Shown in pieces: positions 1 through 13,100 of a stretch of DNA of 64,000 bases. Made by a program: the position numbers and the translations under genes. Source of the stretch: Euwallacea fornicatus. Lineage: Eukaryota; Arthropoda; Insecta; Coleoptera; Curculionidae. Position 1 is the first letter of the stretch. Every line of letters begins with the position of its first letter. The notes below the pieces were generated by a model. It had not been told where the DNA came from. It did no database searches and was given only the letters and a program-made list of their open reading frames with translations. The stretch lies in the NCBI RefSeq assembly GCF_040115645.1, contig NC_089545.1, positions 3,472,001 to 3,536,000 of the forward strand, written 5' to 3'.

Positions 1-1193
1 GCATGTGCTAACGTTCTCCTGCTATAAAAATATTTACTATTATGTTTAACTATCATCTATGACATTGTTGTAAAAAGAAAGCCAAAACCGCACCTACCCA
101 CCTTCAGAAAGTGATGTTATAGTTGCGCTTTCCAAAAATCAAGTTATTTTTTTCGTTTCTCCTATGTGTTAACTTTTCCTCACATCTTAAAAGAAAATAT
201 TATTTTTTGTTTGATTTATTAAATTATCTGCTTTATTTTGTGGTTCTGTATAATCAAATTCGCAGATTGGCTCATAAATTTCTTCTTGCTCTACCTGCTT
301 CTGAACAAAACTTAAAAATCTGTTTCTCGCAGGAAATAAATCTTCTGATTAATTAAGCAATACATAATTTTATATTCCTCCACATCGCACAATAGACGGT
401 AATAGTATCTAATTATGTGGAACCGTAACAATTGCAACTTGTGTATTATATTTTAACATTTTTTATAGGGATAATTCAGGCTACTATAGCAATTCTATTT
501 AATTTATTGCTAGTAATCACATTGGTAACCGCACATAAAATTAAGTTATATTTTTATGTTTTGATTAAATGATGATGTGTAATTGGTTGTTACATCGAAA
601 GGTGCCTGAGCTTTCTATTCATTGCTGATCTATGGAGATGTATATAGTATGAACAGGTTGCTGAACTTATGAAAAACAATAACCTAAACATAATCCACTG
701 TTCTGAGGGACCAATTACTAACGTGCGAACCTGCAAGTTCATTTCCACTTTAAAATGGGCCGGAGGTATTATTTACTAACAGTATATGAAGGATTTGAAC
801 TAAATATCCACATTAGCACAATGATTATCTTCAGAAGAAGTAACGGTGGTGCAACAGTTTTGATACGGTTTGATATCCGGAGTAAAGATGAGGTCACCTT
901 TCATTCAAATCTACTTTTGAAGAGTAGCGTGCCATTCAGCAGAAATCTCAACAGTTGCACAATTCTTGACCCTGCTTTGCGAGAATACGTACTGTGGATA
1001 TGGTTGTTTTTAAAATGACAGCGCTGGCTGTACTGTTACAAATAGAAAAAAGGGTAAATACAAAAGTTCATTTTTTTTTAAATCCAAATAAGAAAAATAC
1101 GAATGAAATATGCAAAATGACAAAAACGATATCGACTTTCTTATTTTAACTGTGACACCTTCTGTATTTCCATATTTTTAGATTTAATTTTAT

Positions 1194-1257
1194 GAGTTGA
1201 AAAACAATACGAAATGCTGCACGCTCGTGTATCATTTCGTATTCTGTTTTTCAACTC
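1194..1257. repeat. Near-perfect inverted repeat (hairpin)
   Basis: The left arm at 1194-1216 (gagttgaaaaacaatacg then aaatg) pairs with the right arm at 1233-1257, with only a 2-base bulge, around a 16-base loop. Short tgtgacac/cgtgacac strings flank it at about 1151 and 1281. It could be the core of a small foldback element or a transcribed hairpin; the sequence alone does not decide. Confidence 0.75.
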
Positions 1258-3716
1258 CTTTCAAAATAGTGATATTTGAAACGTGACACTTTTTATCCTT
1301 TTCACAGTTGTAACTTGAAAACGGTTCACATCCCCACTTTCACTTTCCAAGACTCATCCAAGTATTGAGTTTGACAGATCCTAAAACTGCCACAAATTTT
1401 AACACATGTCATAATAAGAAAACTACTGAGTTTCTCTCCATAAAATTTACGCACTTCTCCACTTTATTAGTGCAATAGTATTTTTTTATTATGTTTCTAT
1501 GTAACTTTTTGGAGCAATTTTATGAATATTTCAATTAAGCGTTTTAATTTTTAGCTTACTTAAATTAGAAAAGTAATTTTGTCCTATCAGTCAAGGTCTT
1601 TATGTTTAGTGACCCAGAGAACCTAAATTTAAGTTACAGTTAAGATTCGATCTTGGTTTCCTGCGACAGTGAATAGTTTTGTTTAAGTTACCAATTCTTT
1701 GTCATTAACGTAGGCCAGCTAAAATAGGCGTGTTAATAGACGCTAAAATGTTAATATGAGTTTTACGGTTTAGTACAAAAATCGGATAAGCCATGTTGAA
1801 TCAGTTAAGTGCATCGGTAGCAAAACGCATGTTACTTTTCTGACGGTGTTTCATAATCTGTTTATGCATGATAACTAAAAACACCATCACACATGGGAAT
1901 GTGTTGGGGACATTCCTATTTAGTTACTCCATAAACTTAAAAGCCGTGTTTATCGTTAAATAATTAGACTTCCATGGTTTTTTAATTGCAATTTTAATGA
2001 TGTTCGAAAATTACGTGAGAGAATTAATTATATATTTTTATTTAGAAAATTTAAAAAGAAAATTCGCAGTTGTGAACTGAGAGTTCAGATTAATCTTAAT
2101 TTGAAAACTTTGGTCTCACCATAGCTTATGTTTTATGTATGAAAGATAAATAGGTGTTTGTTTGCGCGCACCTGTTGCCCATGATTGTAATGTCGTGGAT
2201 TTTCTGAGTCTAGATGATACGTCAAGAGAACCAGATAGTCGAGAATGTTTCGAATGGCGTTAATATTCGTTATTGCGTCAATTATATAAATAATTTTTAT
2301 ATTGTTTATTATTTGTAGTTTGAAGGTAGTTACGATATAGGTACTTAGCTCATTGGTTAGTGTAGGTACCCGTGTCGCTTCCGTTTCCATTTCCGCGGAA
2401 ACGGAGCATAAATGAAAACACGAAACAAACTAGAGAAAAAACTAAGACGTAAAGGATGTTCTTTATAACCCACTTCAATTAATACATCCGCGGACCTCTA
2501 TAATTAACAAAAAATTGAACAATTTATCATTCGATTTTTTGCCATCTTTGTACAACATATAATAAAAATGTCTATAATTTTTTTGTACGCAGAAAAACTG
2601 AAAACCGCTGCACATGTCTCGAGATATCGACTAAAGTAATTAAATGTCATAAGAACGAGAGTTCTAAAATTATCTTAGCTACTAAGTGCAGTATGTTGAA
2701 ATGTAAATATTTTGCAGTGCATGTTTCTTTACCATGGTTATCTTTGAAAAATAGCTTTTATTCAAGAGTTCTTTTAAAATTTCTTTAATTTTTAAATTTT
2801 GACTCGGGCATATTCTCCATAGTGGCACTCTTAAATGACCAAACATAGTAGTGTATCGATCGATTCTGTTTTCTGTAAGCAGTGGGAGGATTTGCGGACA
2901 TTGTATTTTCGTATATGAGAGAATAAATAATAAATTTTGACAGACTGAGACAGATTCAATGTTGAACGCAGCAGATTTCATATTTCCAGAATCAGCAAGG
3001 AAAACTTTAATAGAAACGGGGTTCTTTAATAAAACTTTGTATGGGATATTTCTTCAAATCGCGGTAAATTCGGAAACATGTTTATATGAAAAATTTTGAC
3101 TTGAATTCGTTGGGGAAATTACCTCCTGAAATTAAAGTTACCGTTTATCTTACATCCTCTATCTACATCCTTGGCCCATTCTATATCAAATAAAATTTTG
3201 TTAATAAAGTATCACAAGATTTATATTTCAACATACATGCGCATCATCTGAGATCCTGACGTCACCAACGTGATCAGTGTCACCAGTAATATGACATAAT
3301 CCATTTTCTTAATGTGAAAGTGGAATTTTATGCTTTCTTGAAAGTGGTCATAAAGATTACTGTACTTGTTTTTGAGCTTTAATTTCCATTTAAAATATTT
3401 ATTAAACGGGGGTTCCATGCCGTTGGGGACATCTTGTACTATCGACCCAGAGTTACTTCATATTCATTACATTATTATGCGTCATTCGTCCTTGTCACTA
3501 TTCATCAATCGGTAATATTCTCAAATTCAGTAAATATTCTAAAATTAAATTTTGCGATTTGGCTCGAAAATTTTTCGGTAGGTAGGTACCACAAACTGTT
3601 ACATTTCATCACAACTTATGAAAATTGGCAACTAATTAGTAACACATTCCATAACAGCTCAAGGATGCTTCACTAATTTTAACGTGTCTTTTGAATTAAA
3701 TATTTAGTAAGGTTTT

Positions 3717-3804
3717 GTCAAAGTCGAATCGGTTAAATTTTAGAATGATTTTAAATCTGTTATAATAGATTATGATTCTATTTTAATCATTTAACCGCTT
3801 TGAC
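3717..3804. repeat. Imperfect inverted repeat
   Basis: The left arm at 3717-3738 (gtcaaagtcgaatcggttaa plus at) matches the reverse complement of 3789-3804 (atttaaccgctttgac) except for a 6-base insertion in the left arm. The intervening 50 bases are AT-rich and partly self-complementary. It looks like a small foldback or the remains of a MITE. No coding function is seen. Confidence 0.6.
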
Positions 3805-6800
3805 AACTTCATCTGTTCTGACTGAACCTCAATTGCCCGTACTTTTTCATAATTATTACACTGTCGATGTATGAGAATCTCTTAGGCGCAACAAGACGCA
3901 ACTTGGTCAAATTATAATTAAGATGCACATTTTTATTGCTGATTCAGAACCTGTCTTGCGAATAGATTTATTCGAGGAGGTGCCTGTCATATTTTAGTTT
4001 ACTGAATTATTCGAACGTTTTATACTGAAACAATACGTTCGCAGTTTTTTTTTAAATCTTTTTTTTTTGGACTTTATACTTCAGTGTGGGTAATTTTCAT
4101 TTCCCTATTTGGTAATCTAGAATAGCCCTTTCAAAGAGCTCCATACATTATCAAACAAATTGCTACAATTTACCACAAAAATAACATTTAATGATTTTTT
4201 TTTAAGTCAAGAACGAGCAAAAATTCTAGTCGGGTTTTTATACTTATACATATATGTGTAGCTATGCTTATAGTTTACAGAGAAATTTTATCAGAATCCA
4301 TATTCACCAGAAAACTTATCTTATCAGCTAATTGTAGACGTTGACCTCTGATGAACGACGCCAATGCAGTGTGTTTCAAATTGATTCTATGTGTATGGGG
4401 GTCTCAGGTACCGTATGAGAATTTTATAAGAAACTCATAGCTGGTTTAAAAATTGGTCTATGCTCATCGTACGTTTTGTCCGGTTCTACGTAAGGTATCC
4501 TCCTAGATATTGATTCGTTATTGAAACATCTGGAAAAACTTAGTCCCGAAGTCATATTTTGTAAGAAAATCATTTCAATGCAAAGAGAAAAACGAAAAGG
4601 CCACCGCTCTTCATAAAATGTGCCACCTGTAATTTTGAGGATTAAGCAGCATGCAGCATGAGATACGCTAGAAGATCCACCACTCCAATTAATGGTATTC
4701 TCAATGTCAAAAACCATTAACAAAACAATGACTGACGTGTCAGAAATAACAACTTAAAAAAGTATAATTCATTCCCCTATTACATACGACCATATAACAA
4801 GTAATTGCATGCATCAACTCAGTAAATTAAGCAATTTTAAAAGAGAGAGACTGTACTGTTAAACATGTCCGGAAACGATTAATTGCAGATTTCAACATTG
4901 ACACCTTGGTTGTTTTTTTTCCAGTACTCATATACAGAGTGTTCCAGAAGCATTGATTCACACGAATCTAGCGTCTTAGCCGGTAAAATGTAAGCGCAGT
5001 AGGTAATTTTCAAAACTTAGGTTTGAGTTTTTTTATGAAATTCTCTAAAACCGACGATCATTTAACCGACGCTGTATATCTCTAACCGCGATCCCTATAC
5101 ATGAAAATCCAATTTGGGAGACACTATATTTTTGTTATTCCAATGTTTTCTCCCATTTGTGCCATTTATGTATGTATTCATAAATTTATACAATATTTTA
5201 GTGCCTCTATAAATTGCAAGCTTTCAAGATTTATATCGCCATTATATGAGTTCGATCGGATCATAATGTACTTACGCACTTATCCCAAATCGACAATAAT
5301 TGTCTTGATTTGAAAATCATTAAGGCAAAACTAGAATTTTCCATATAATTAACCGGTAATATTCTTTCAAGGTTAATCGAACTTAATAACGATTTAATAC
5401 GCAGGAAATTCCTTAGGTATTAATATTATTTTCCATTGAGCATTTTCTAAAACGCATGGAAGAATTTTTTCTCTTAATTAACGTTTGTAGCTTAGGAAGC
5501 CATTACAGGAAAATGTTAGTCAATTTCGTGTTAATACATTTTGCTTACGCGATGATGATTTGGGTGTAGACGATTTAAGCAGACACATCTCTCTATCCCA
5601 TAGAGTATTTCAAGACTAGCATTCAGTAGGACCACTGAAAGTAACTTCACTAGATTGACAAATTTATGGATACTCTCGTTGGTTTAAACTAGAAAATAAA
5701 GGAAAAAAGTCCACGTACTAATTTTGACTATACAGTGTCCACCTAAAAACTTCCGAATCTTTTTCTGATTCGCAAGGTAGCAGCAGACAAAATAAAGCTT
5801 CCCATTTTTTAGGGATAATAGAGATTGCTGGAAACAGTCCAGCTCCAACAACTCCCAGTCGTAAGTGTAACAAAAAAACAACAACCTGCCTCAAATGCAT
5901 GAAATATGTTTATATCTTCCCACGGTCGGTCAAATATGTCCGTGAAATTTTCGAAAATGTTCCAGATGCGTCAAATTTATCTGCAAATCCAATTACGAGC
6001 ATGCGCATATTTCTCAATTCTATTTACGTACTGCCGGTCCTATCAAACTGTGTGTGTGTGTGTGCGGAGCTCAGAAAGATACATACTTGAAGAAGATATG
6101 TGCATTTTTAGGACTTTATGCATGTTGTTTTAACCCAATTAACTCTAACGTAAACGGAATAGTGCCAAGTTAGCACTTGCGGTTTTGATAGCTTTAATTT
6201 TAGTAGGTTAAAAGGTAACGTGGGGTTAAAATTTAAAGACGGGGAATCCTGCGTTGCCTGTCAAAAAAACGTACTGTCCTAACGCACCTAGCCTTAAAAG
6301 AAGAATGAGAGATTATAGACTGTTTCATATCAAAGTAAAAAGTTACTCTTTCCCTCAACGTATATGTAGTTCGTCTGTGCAGCTGCACTTGTCTTTTATT
6401 ACTTGATTCTCGGGCTCATTACATTCAATCATCTGTTGATGGGCCACCCCCTAGTTGCTAAGTCAGTTCACCTTACTATGTGATTACTATGGTATTCGTA
6501 TGACGTACCTTAAAATTAAATAAATAATCGAAACAATATGATAAATTGTAAAGGTCAAATATTTAAGTTTTATTTCTGAGCGCAAATATTTAGAACCCAG
6601 TGTCAACTGTAATGCCCAGCCAGTGTTTACGTACTTCTTAATTTATCAATTACAGTTTGTTAACCTCCGGAACTGCGTGATTGATGGCAGCGACATTCAA
6701 TTAAGCTGTAGAAGCAGTAAATTTAATAAGAAGTTATTAGTGAGTGGACTCAGATATAACGTTTCCAATCTAGCAACACGACCGCGACCTTGAGGATGAG

Positions 6801-7100
6801 CAGGATATTTTTACGTCACAAATGCTCGCTAAAATATCATTATTGTATACTAGGACTTTTAACATGCCTCATTTTGAATAGCCTTGAATTTCAATTACTA
6901 CATTACTGTTTGACGGATTACGGTATTTTGTTTTTATTACGCTATAAAGATTTCTTTTGCAGGGCTGAATTCCGTAAACTCATTATTGCACTCTCATTTT
7001 GAGATTTATATAAATCTTGAATCGTGCTGTATTGATTTGTAACTCTCCTTACTATAGTAAAACTACACATATTTTTTCTACTGTTATAGAATCATTGAAA

Positions 7101-10100
7101 ATGACACTTTGCACTCAACCCACCATGGAAGCTCCTCGCCCCCAAAGGCGGGCGGGACGACCATCTGGTGGTAAAAAAATGATTGCAAGAGATATGCCAG
7201 GAAAGTTGCGATCTGCCTGTCGAAGAAGCATAGACCCGTGCGACAACTCTAACGATAGTGGATTAGGGTAAGGTATTTAAACTGATTAATATACACATTT
7301 ATCAATAAGAAACTCGAAGAGAACAAAGTGGATCTTTCCTTCGGTCCGGTAAAAATTGAGAATTAATTTGCTCGTCGACAACCGATTTGTCCGAGAAGAA
7401 ACAGGAACTTTATTTTCTTAAGCTGTACTCAAACATAAAGAGACCCTTCCGAAATTGTAAAAGAGACGTTGGGTGTGTCGCTCGGAATTTAAGATCCAGC
7501 ATTTTGCAGATAAAACGATGAAAATTTTAAGCTCGTGGCTTTTTTAAACTTTATTCCCTTCGTAAGCTGTCGCTTGAATATTTAATTTTTTTATCAAAAT
7601 GCGTGTCAGTAAAACCTGAGGTTTACCAGTTAATTTTAGTAAAATCTACATCACTATGAGGGGTCTATCTCAGGCTTTTGTCACATTAGTTACGAATCAT
7701 CCTGTATGTCGATCGCATTCTTGAACCGGTATTTCTAATTATTACTCGCATACCACGGAACCATTCACCGCGAACTTCGGTTCTAAACTTTCGCGAATAT
7801 GTACAATTTTGGCTCATATTCGTCCACGAACATTCGCCACCTACATCTTTCATTTCCAAACGTATACGGTATAGCCAGTTGTTAATATTCTAAACGTGTA
7901 CAATCTATTAAATTTGAGTAAATCGTTTGGCATGAAAGTAGAGATGTACGTTCGAGGAATTCTTCATGATTTTATAAATAATGCATTAAGCACATTTCTC
8001 TGTTCATCCGGAATACCTTGATGTAAACGTTTAACCAAGTCATTCCGAATTTAATGCTTCTTAATGCTGTTCGTTCTCCAACTTGATTCGCATCGCCATG
8101 GTAATCTCGCGAGTTTTACTCACAGAGAAGTGGAGAGAAAAATATACTCCCACATATTTATCGATTCTCCCATCTATCTTATTAACTCTCTTATATTATG
8201 GAGTATTTACTTTATTTGAGTACCTATAAAATAAAATATAGAAAGCGTCACAAGTTGTATAAGTTTTACGGTACATTTTATGACGAGTTATAAAAGATAT
8301 TTTTCACGGTCTATGTGGAACCTAATATCGATTTCATTGAAGCGCAGAGTCCAGTAACGAAATAAATATGGTTTTTCCTGGCGAGAGAGACCTTTTTGTC
8401 CTAAATTACCAACATTAATAACTTTGACTACCCACCCTAATTACATCCTCTTTTTGATATTTTTTTAAATTTGTTAGTATAATATGACTTGCTAGAGACT
8501 TTAGTGTGGGTCCATTTTCCGTTCTGCAATTCTCCAAAATTAAAATAAAATTAACGTTCGTTATACAGGGTTGTTCGAAAATGTAATGTCGTTTTTTCTT
8601 ATAAATGCTTCGAACTATATATTTCTAGCAGTTCCGATCGCGTAACTTATGTTATTATATGCCGTTTTAAAGATTAAATTTTCGACTTTTTTCAGCCGAA
8701 AATTAAACGTCATTAGTAAATAACAAATCGATTAAACGTTAAGTTGACGATAGATAATCAAAGTGAGCATTATCGGCACATATTATTATTTTATTTTCGA
8801 AAAGGCACAAAGATGGCAAAAGATCGCTCATCATAATGGTCAATATATCATTGATTAATGTTTGTTATTAATATGGATAAATTTATTTTGAAACACGTAA
8901 AAAAACGACATTAATTATCGAACGACTAAATGTTTGCGGAGCATGACGAAATGTTATCAATAAATTATCACGATGCAAAGCACGAAATGGGGATTTTTAC
9001 TAAGAACAACCTAACGGAGCTTGCAGCACAGGAGTACTGTTCCAGAACATTCTGTATTATTCGTCTTGAAACCAGGTTTGTTTATATGCCGCCAGAGCAG
9101 AAATATTTATACTCCGCCGAATAAGTGCCATTTATATGGCACTTATGTTAGCGTTTTTATAGGACATTTAACTAAAACGATTAAATTGTGCCCTTCAAAA
9201 AATCGTATAGTATACTCGGACACCAAGGTTATAAAATACCGGGTGGTGCAATAATAATGGTCGCTGGCGGTATATCGAAAATCGCAAATGAGAAGTCGAT
9301 AAAAGAAATTCTGTATTTTTACGGCGACAACTGTGTCCGTCGAGATGGAACAAATGTCTAACACACACGTGTGTTAGGGAGAGTAAATAAATGGTGGAAA
9401 CAGCGTAATAAACTACTTCGACTAAAAGAATGATTTTATAGTTGTATACTATTGTATCAGTCATATAAAAGTTTTTTCGAAACTAATTGAAATGCAATCA
9501 TATGGCTTTTAGCAGTTCTTTAAAAAAGGGTATTAAATTTAGAAGTGGCTAAAGATAGGAACTCGATTGAATTAACTATTGAACCATTAAACATAAATCA
9601 GCTGGTAAGTCCTTTATTGGGCAGTTAATTAACACAAACTCTGATTAAATTGAATTGTACAAAACATAAAACCAAGTGACTGTGGCAACCAAACGTCAAT
9701 ACTTCGATTTTCATTAAGCTTTTCAACAGTTAATTAATTACAAACAGTAATGAACAATACAATCGGGTTATGCATACGAAATACAAATTTTACTACTACT
9801 ACTATTTGGGGGTAATAATTGAACTGTTAATTGAAGAAAAATTAATGAAATACCCGAATGTTAGTGTCATCTGGCACATGAATGAAATTCTTATAGTATC
9901 ATAAATCCTGCCTTAATTCCTGTTAGAATCATTAAATATGTAAACTTTTTTTTATAAATCGGAGGAAAACGACTTTACCAAGCCGTTTTATTGTTGGCAG
10001 ATATTCTAGCTGGCTATTTAGTAAAATTTTACTTTTACCCATAAGAATTAGTGTTCTGTTGCCAAACCGCTGTAACTTTTTTACTGCTACTGAACGTAAC

Positions 10101-13100
10101 GCCTGACTCATTTGTCCTAACTTGCCGATCTTGACATTTAGGCATTAAAGTCTTTTTCCACTACAGATTGCAATTTTTCAAGTTGCTATTCAACTTTTTA
10201 CAACAAAGCACTATAACCAAATTGTACTTTTGAAAATTTTTGAATTCGTACTTTTGTGACTTTTGGAAAAAGTGTTTTCAAAGACCGAGAACAGAAAAAA
10301 AAAGTGAAAAGAAGGACGGCGAATTAAGAGAAAAAGTAAAAAAGAATAGGAGGACAGTAGAGATAGAAGAAAAAATAGAATAGTAAAGTAAGGCGAAGAT
10401 TAAAAAACTAACTAATGAATAACAAAATAAAGAAACCCAATAAAAATATGTCTTGGCCATAAAAATGACCAACTGTTGGGCGACCTTTAAAGTACCTTTT
10501 TATGAAAGAAATATCGTTTTAAAATTAAATATCCAGCGTTCCCGAGATGAGAAGAAAAATTTGAATTTGTTAAATAAGTATTGATGCAATAGTTGCTTAA
10601 TTTCCTTAAAATTCTTACGATAATCTCAAATTGATTGCCTATTCAAATGGTTTGAATATAATCGAATTTTGTCCAACAAACCTCGATAAGATACTGGAGG
10701 ATACTTCTTAACCGTTTTCTCGATCATTAAGCCTTTTTATGGTGGAAGGTCTTCCAATTAAACGCATCGAATGTGGCGTGAAAGTTGTTTGTTGGCATTC
10801 CGCACTACAGGAGCTAAAAGAGTCAGTTATTAATTTGATTTTATCTCACTGATCAGTATAAATGCCATATGTTTGCAATGATTTAGTTAGCAAAAAATAT
10901 ATAAGTGGTTTTCCCTTGGCGGTTTTCCGAAAAGTACCATTTTTTTCTCTTAAAATTATTGAATGACTTGCAGCTACGCGTGTCACCAGTAACATTGAAA
11001 ACATTTCCTTACAGAAAAACATGCGTTTCCTGTTGCCGTCAACATCTATAAAAGTTTATTCCGATATTATAAAAAAATCTTTTAAAAAAATGCATTCAGC
11101 GCCGCCTTTTTTTAAAATGAAACCCCGGATCGTGATCAGTTTTCAATACGAAAATTATGTGTTCTTTTTGAATATGCAAAAAGCGTATTGACTTCATTTG
11201 GTTATGTCATAGGTGTGGATATTTGCAATTTTAATTATTTTAAAAAATACTTTTACAGCCGAAGTAAGCTAGCAAAAAAATTTCAGGTTCGTTTTGTTTT
11301 ATATATTTATGGCAAATAGCATGTATGGATGTATAAAAAGATCATTTATATTATTATTGGTCTGGTCGTGAGAAAGCCAAATATTATAACATTATTTTTA
11401 TATTGTTTATTTACCTTAATACGTACGGTCAAGTCACGGTCAAGCAATACAAAATGAATGTTACAACATTTGACCTGACCGTGGTCTGACCAATAATATG
11501 AATTATCCTTTGCAATGGTTGGCAAGTTGACCGTGAACTGACCGATAACATGAATAGTCCTTTTATGTGGTAAAAGCTCATATACATTCAAGACCCATCA
11601 GAAGAGCAGTGGTCGTAGTAATTAAATTTGTACCAGCAGTAAGGACAGCTAGCCATATTTTGGATAATCCTGGAAAAATTTTCCTACCTTCAATGAATCG
11701 AAAAACGAGTAAGGTTAAACATTTACACTATGAAAATGCGCACTAGGACGTATTAGTATTCCTAACAACCATAACGTGTATGATTTTGTTTACATTAAGC
11801 AGTGAACAAGCTTGAGCTTTATTTAACTTGGCACCAGCTTCCTGAATGAATAAATAGAAACCCACTATTTCTAAAACATACATACATAAATATATATGTA
11901 TTTTTTTAATAAATTTTATTATGTTATATTGATCAAGTTGGAGATCGTACAGGACTTAAGGGGTTATGAAGCCTTCTGGCGGTTACGTTAGCTTTTTGCA
12001 AAATAAATATAAAAATTGATTGAGGTGTTTATTTTTTAATGTGTTGTAAATTAATTTTATACTTTATTTGGTAATTATGTAATTATTGTATTGAAATTGC
12101 TTTGGATAGGTAGTCTTGGAAGGAATTCCATTAGTTCGAGTTCGAAAGTTAGTTCAGGCAATTAAAAGAATTATAAATAGTTGTCTTTTGTCAAATCAGT
12201 TGGGATAAGTGCAAAAAGTTGAATGCAAAAGACTTGTGGCACTCTATTGGTCTTAAAAATGAGCAAAAGAAAATACGTTGTAACTTTGCTGGAGTCTGAG
12301 TTTCAAGAAAGAAGTTATAAGTACAACTCGTTAGTTTTCAACTGCGATTTATGGGATGAAACTTTCCTTCGTGTTAACGGGAAAGTAGGGACGACCAGTA
12401 CTTTCGAAACGACAGAAACGGGGATTCGTGAGGTCAACTTTGAAGTGTACTGAGGCCTAGCTCCTGAATAGGTGATATGAAAGTTTCTCGCAGGACCGTG
12501 ACGAGCACTTACGAGTGCGCAAACTGGATTCATAAACGTACCCACGTATTTTCTAATGAGGGTGTGAGTGAAAAAATGATTGCAGTCAAAGGTTCAAAAT
12601 AGAGGCGAAACCTGGGATCAGCATCAATAAAAATATTGGGCATCATATCAATTGAGACGTGAAAAGAGGTACCCAGAGTAAATCTTATAAGGATTTTCAG
12701 CAGTTGTACAACTGTTGACTGCTAAATCGTCCAATAGTAATTTGTTATTTTGCATTAATAATATTTACCAGAAGTCATAATATATGTTAATCTGCAATAA
12801 TTGTACGACAACTTCACACAATTTATTAAAAAAAATCTCGTTTTACTGCTAATTTGCAATCATTATCTAACCATGTAGGATATAATAATTTTATAATGGA
12901 GTCTATACATCTTTAATGAAACGCTTCTCATAGATTTATAAGAAGGAAATTATGTTTGATTAAGCTATTTACTGAACTTTTGATTACGCTAGTTGAGTTA
13001 TAAAAAAATAGTAGCACTACTTGGTTAAAAATAATTTACAATTTTATCACGGTCACTAACTATTATAAATGGTGCAAATATAGAGAGGCCGTTTCAGTGT

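Larger units (their letters stand above)
1..7089. other. Non-coding stretch upstream of the first NFAT coding exon
   Basis: No gene is recognised here on either strand. Open frames are short (under 100 codons), lysine/asparagine/isoleucine/phenylalanine rich as expected from AT-rich DNA, and none has a family motif or convincing splice partners. The stretch contains two hairpins (1194-1257, 3717-3804), transposon-end-like strings at 4931-4950 and 5729-5743, and a short TG run near 6049-6064. Because the first NFAT coding exon is preceded by a good splice acceptor, part of this region may be a 5' intron of NFAT. Confidence 0.6.

Noticed and set aside
5684..6133. Cluster of overlapping 60-75 codon frames on both strands
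   Set aside because: No motif, no splice partners, and low-complexity composition; probably chance plus a transposon end at 5729.
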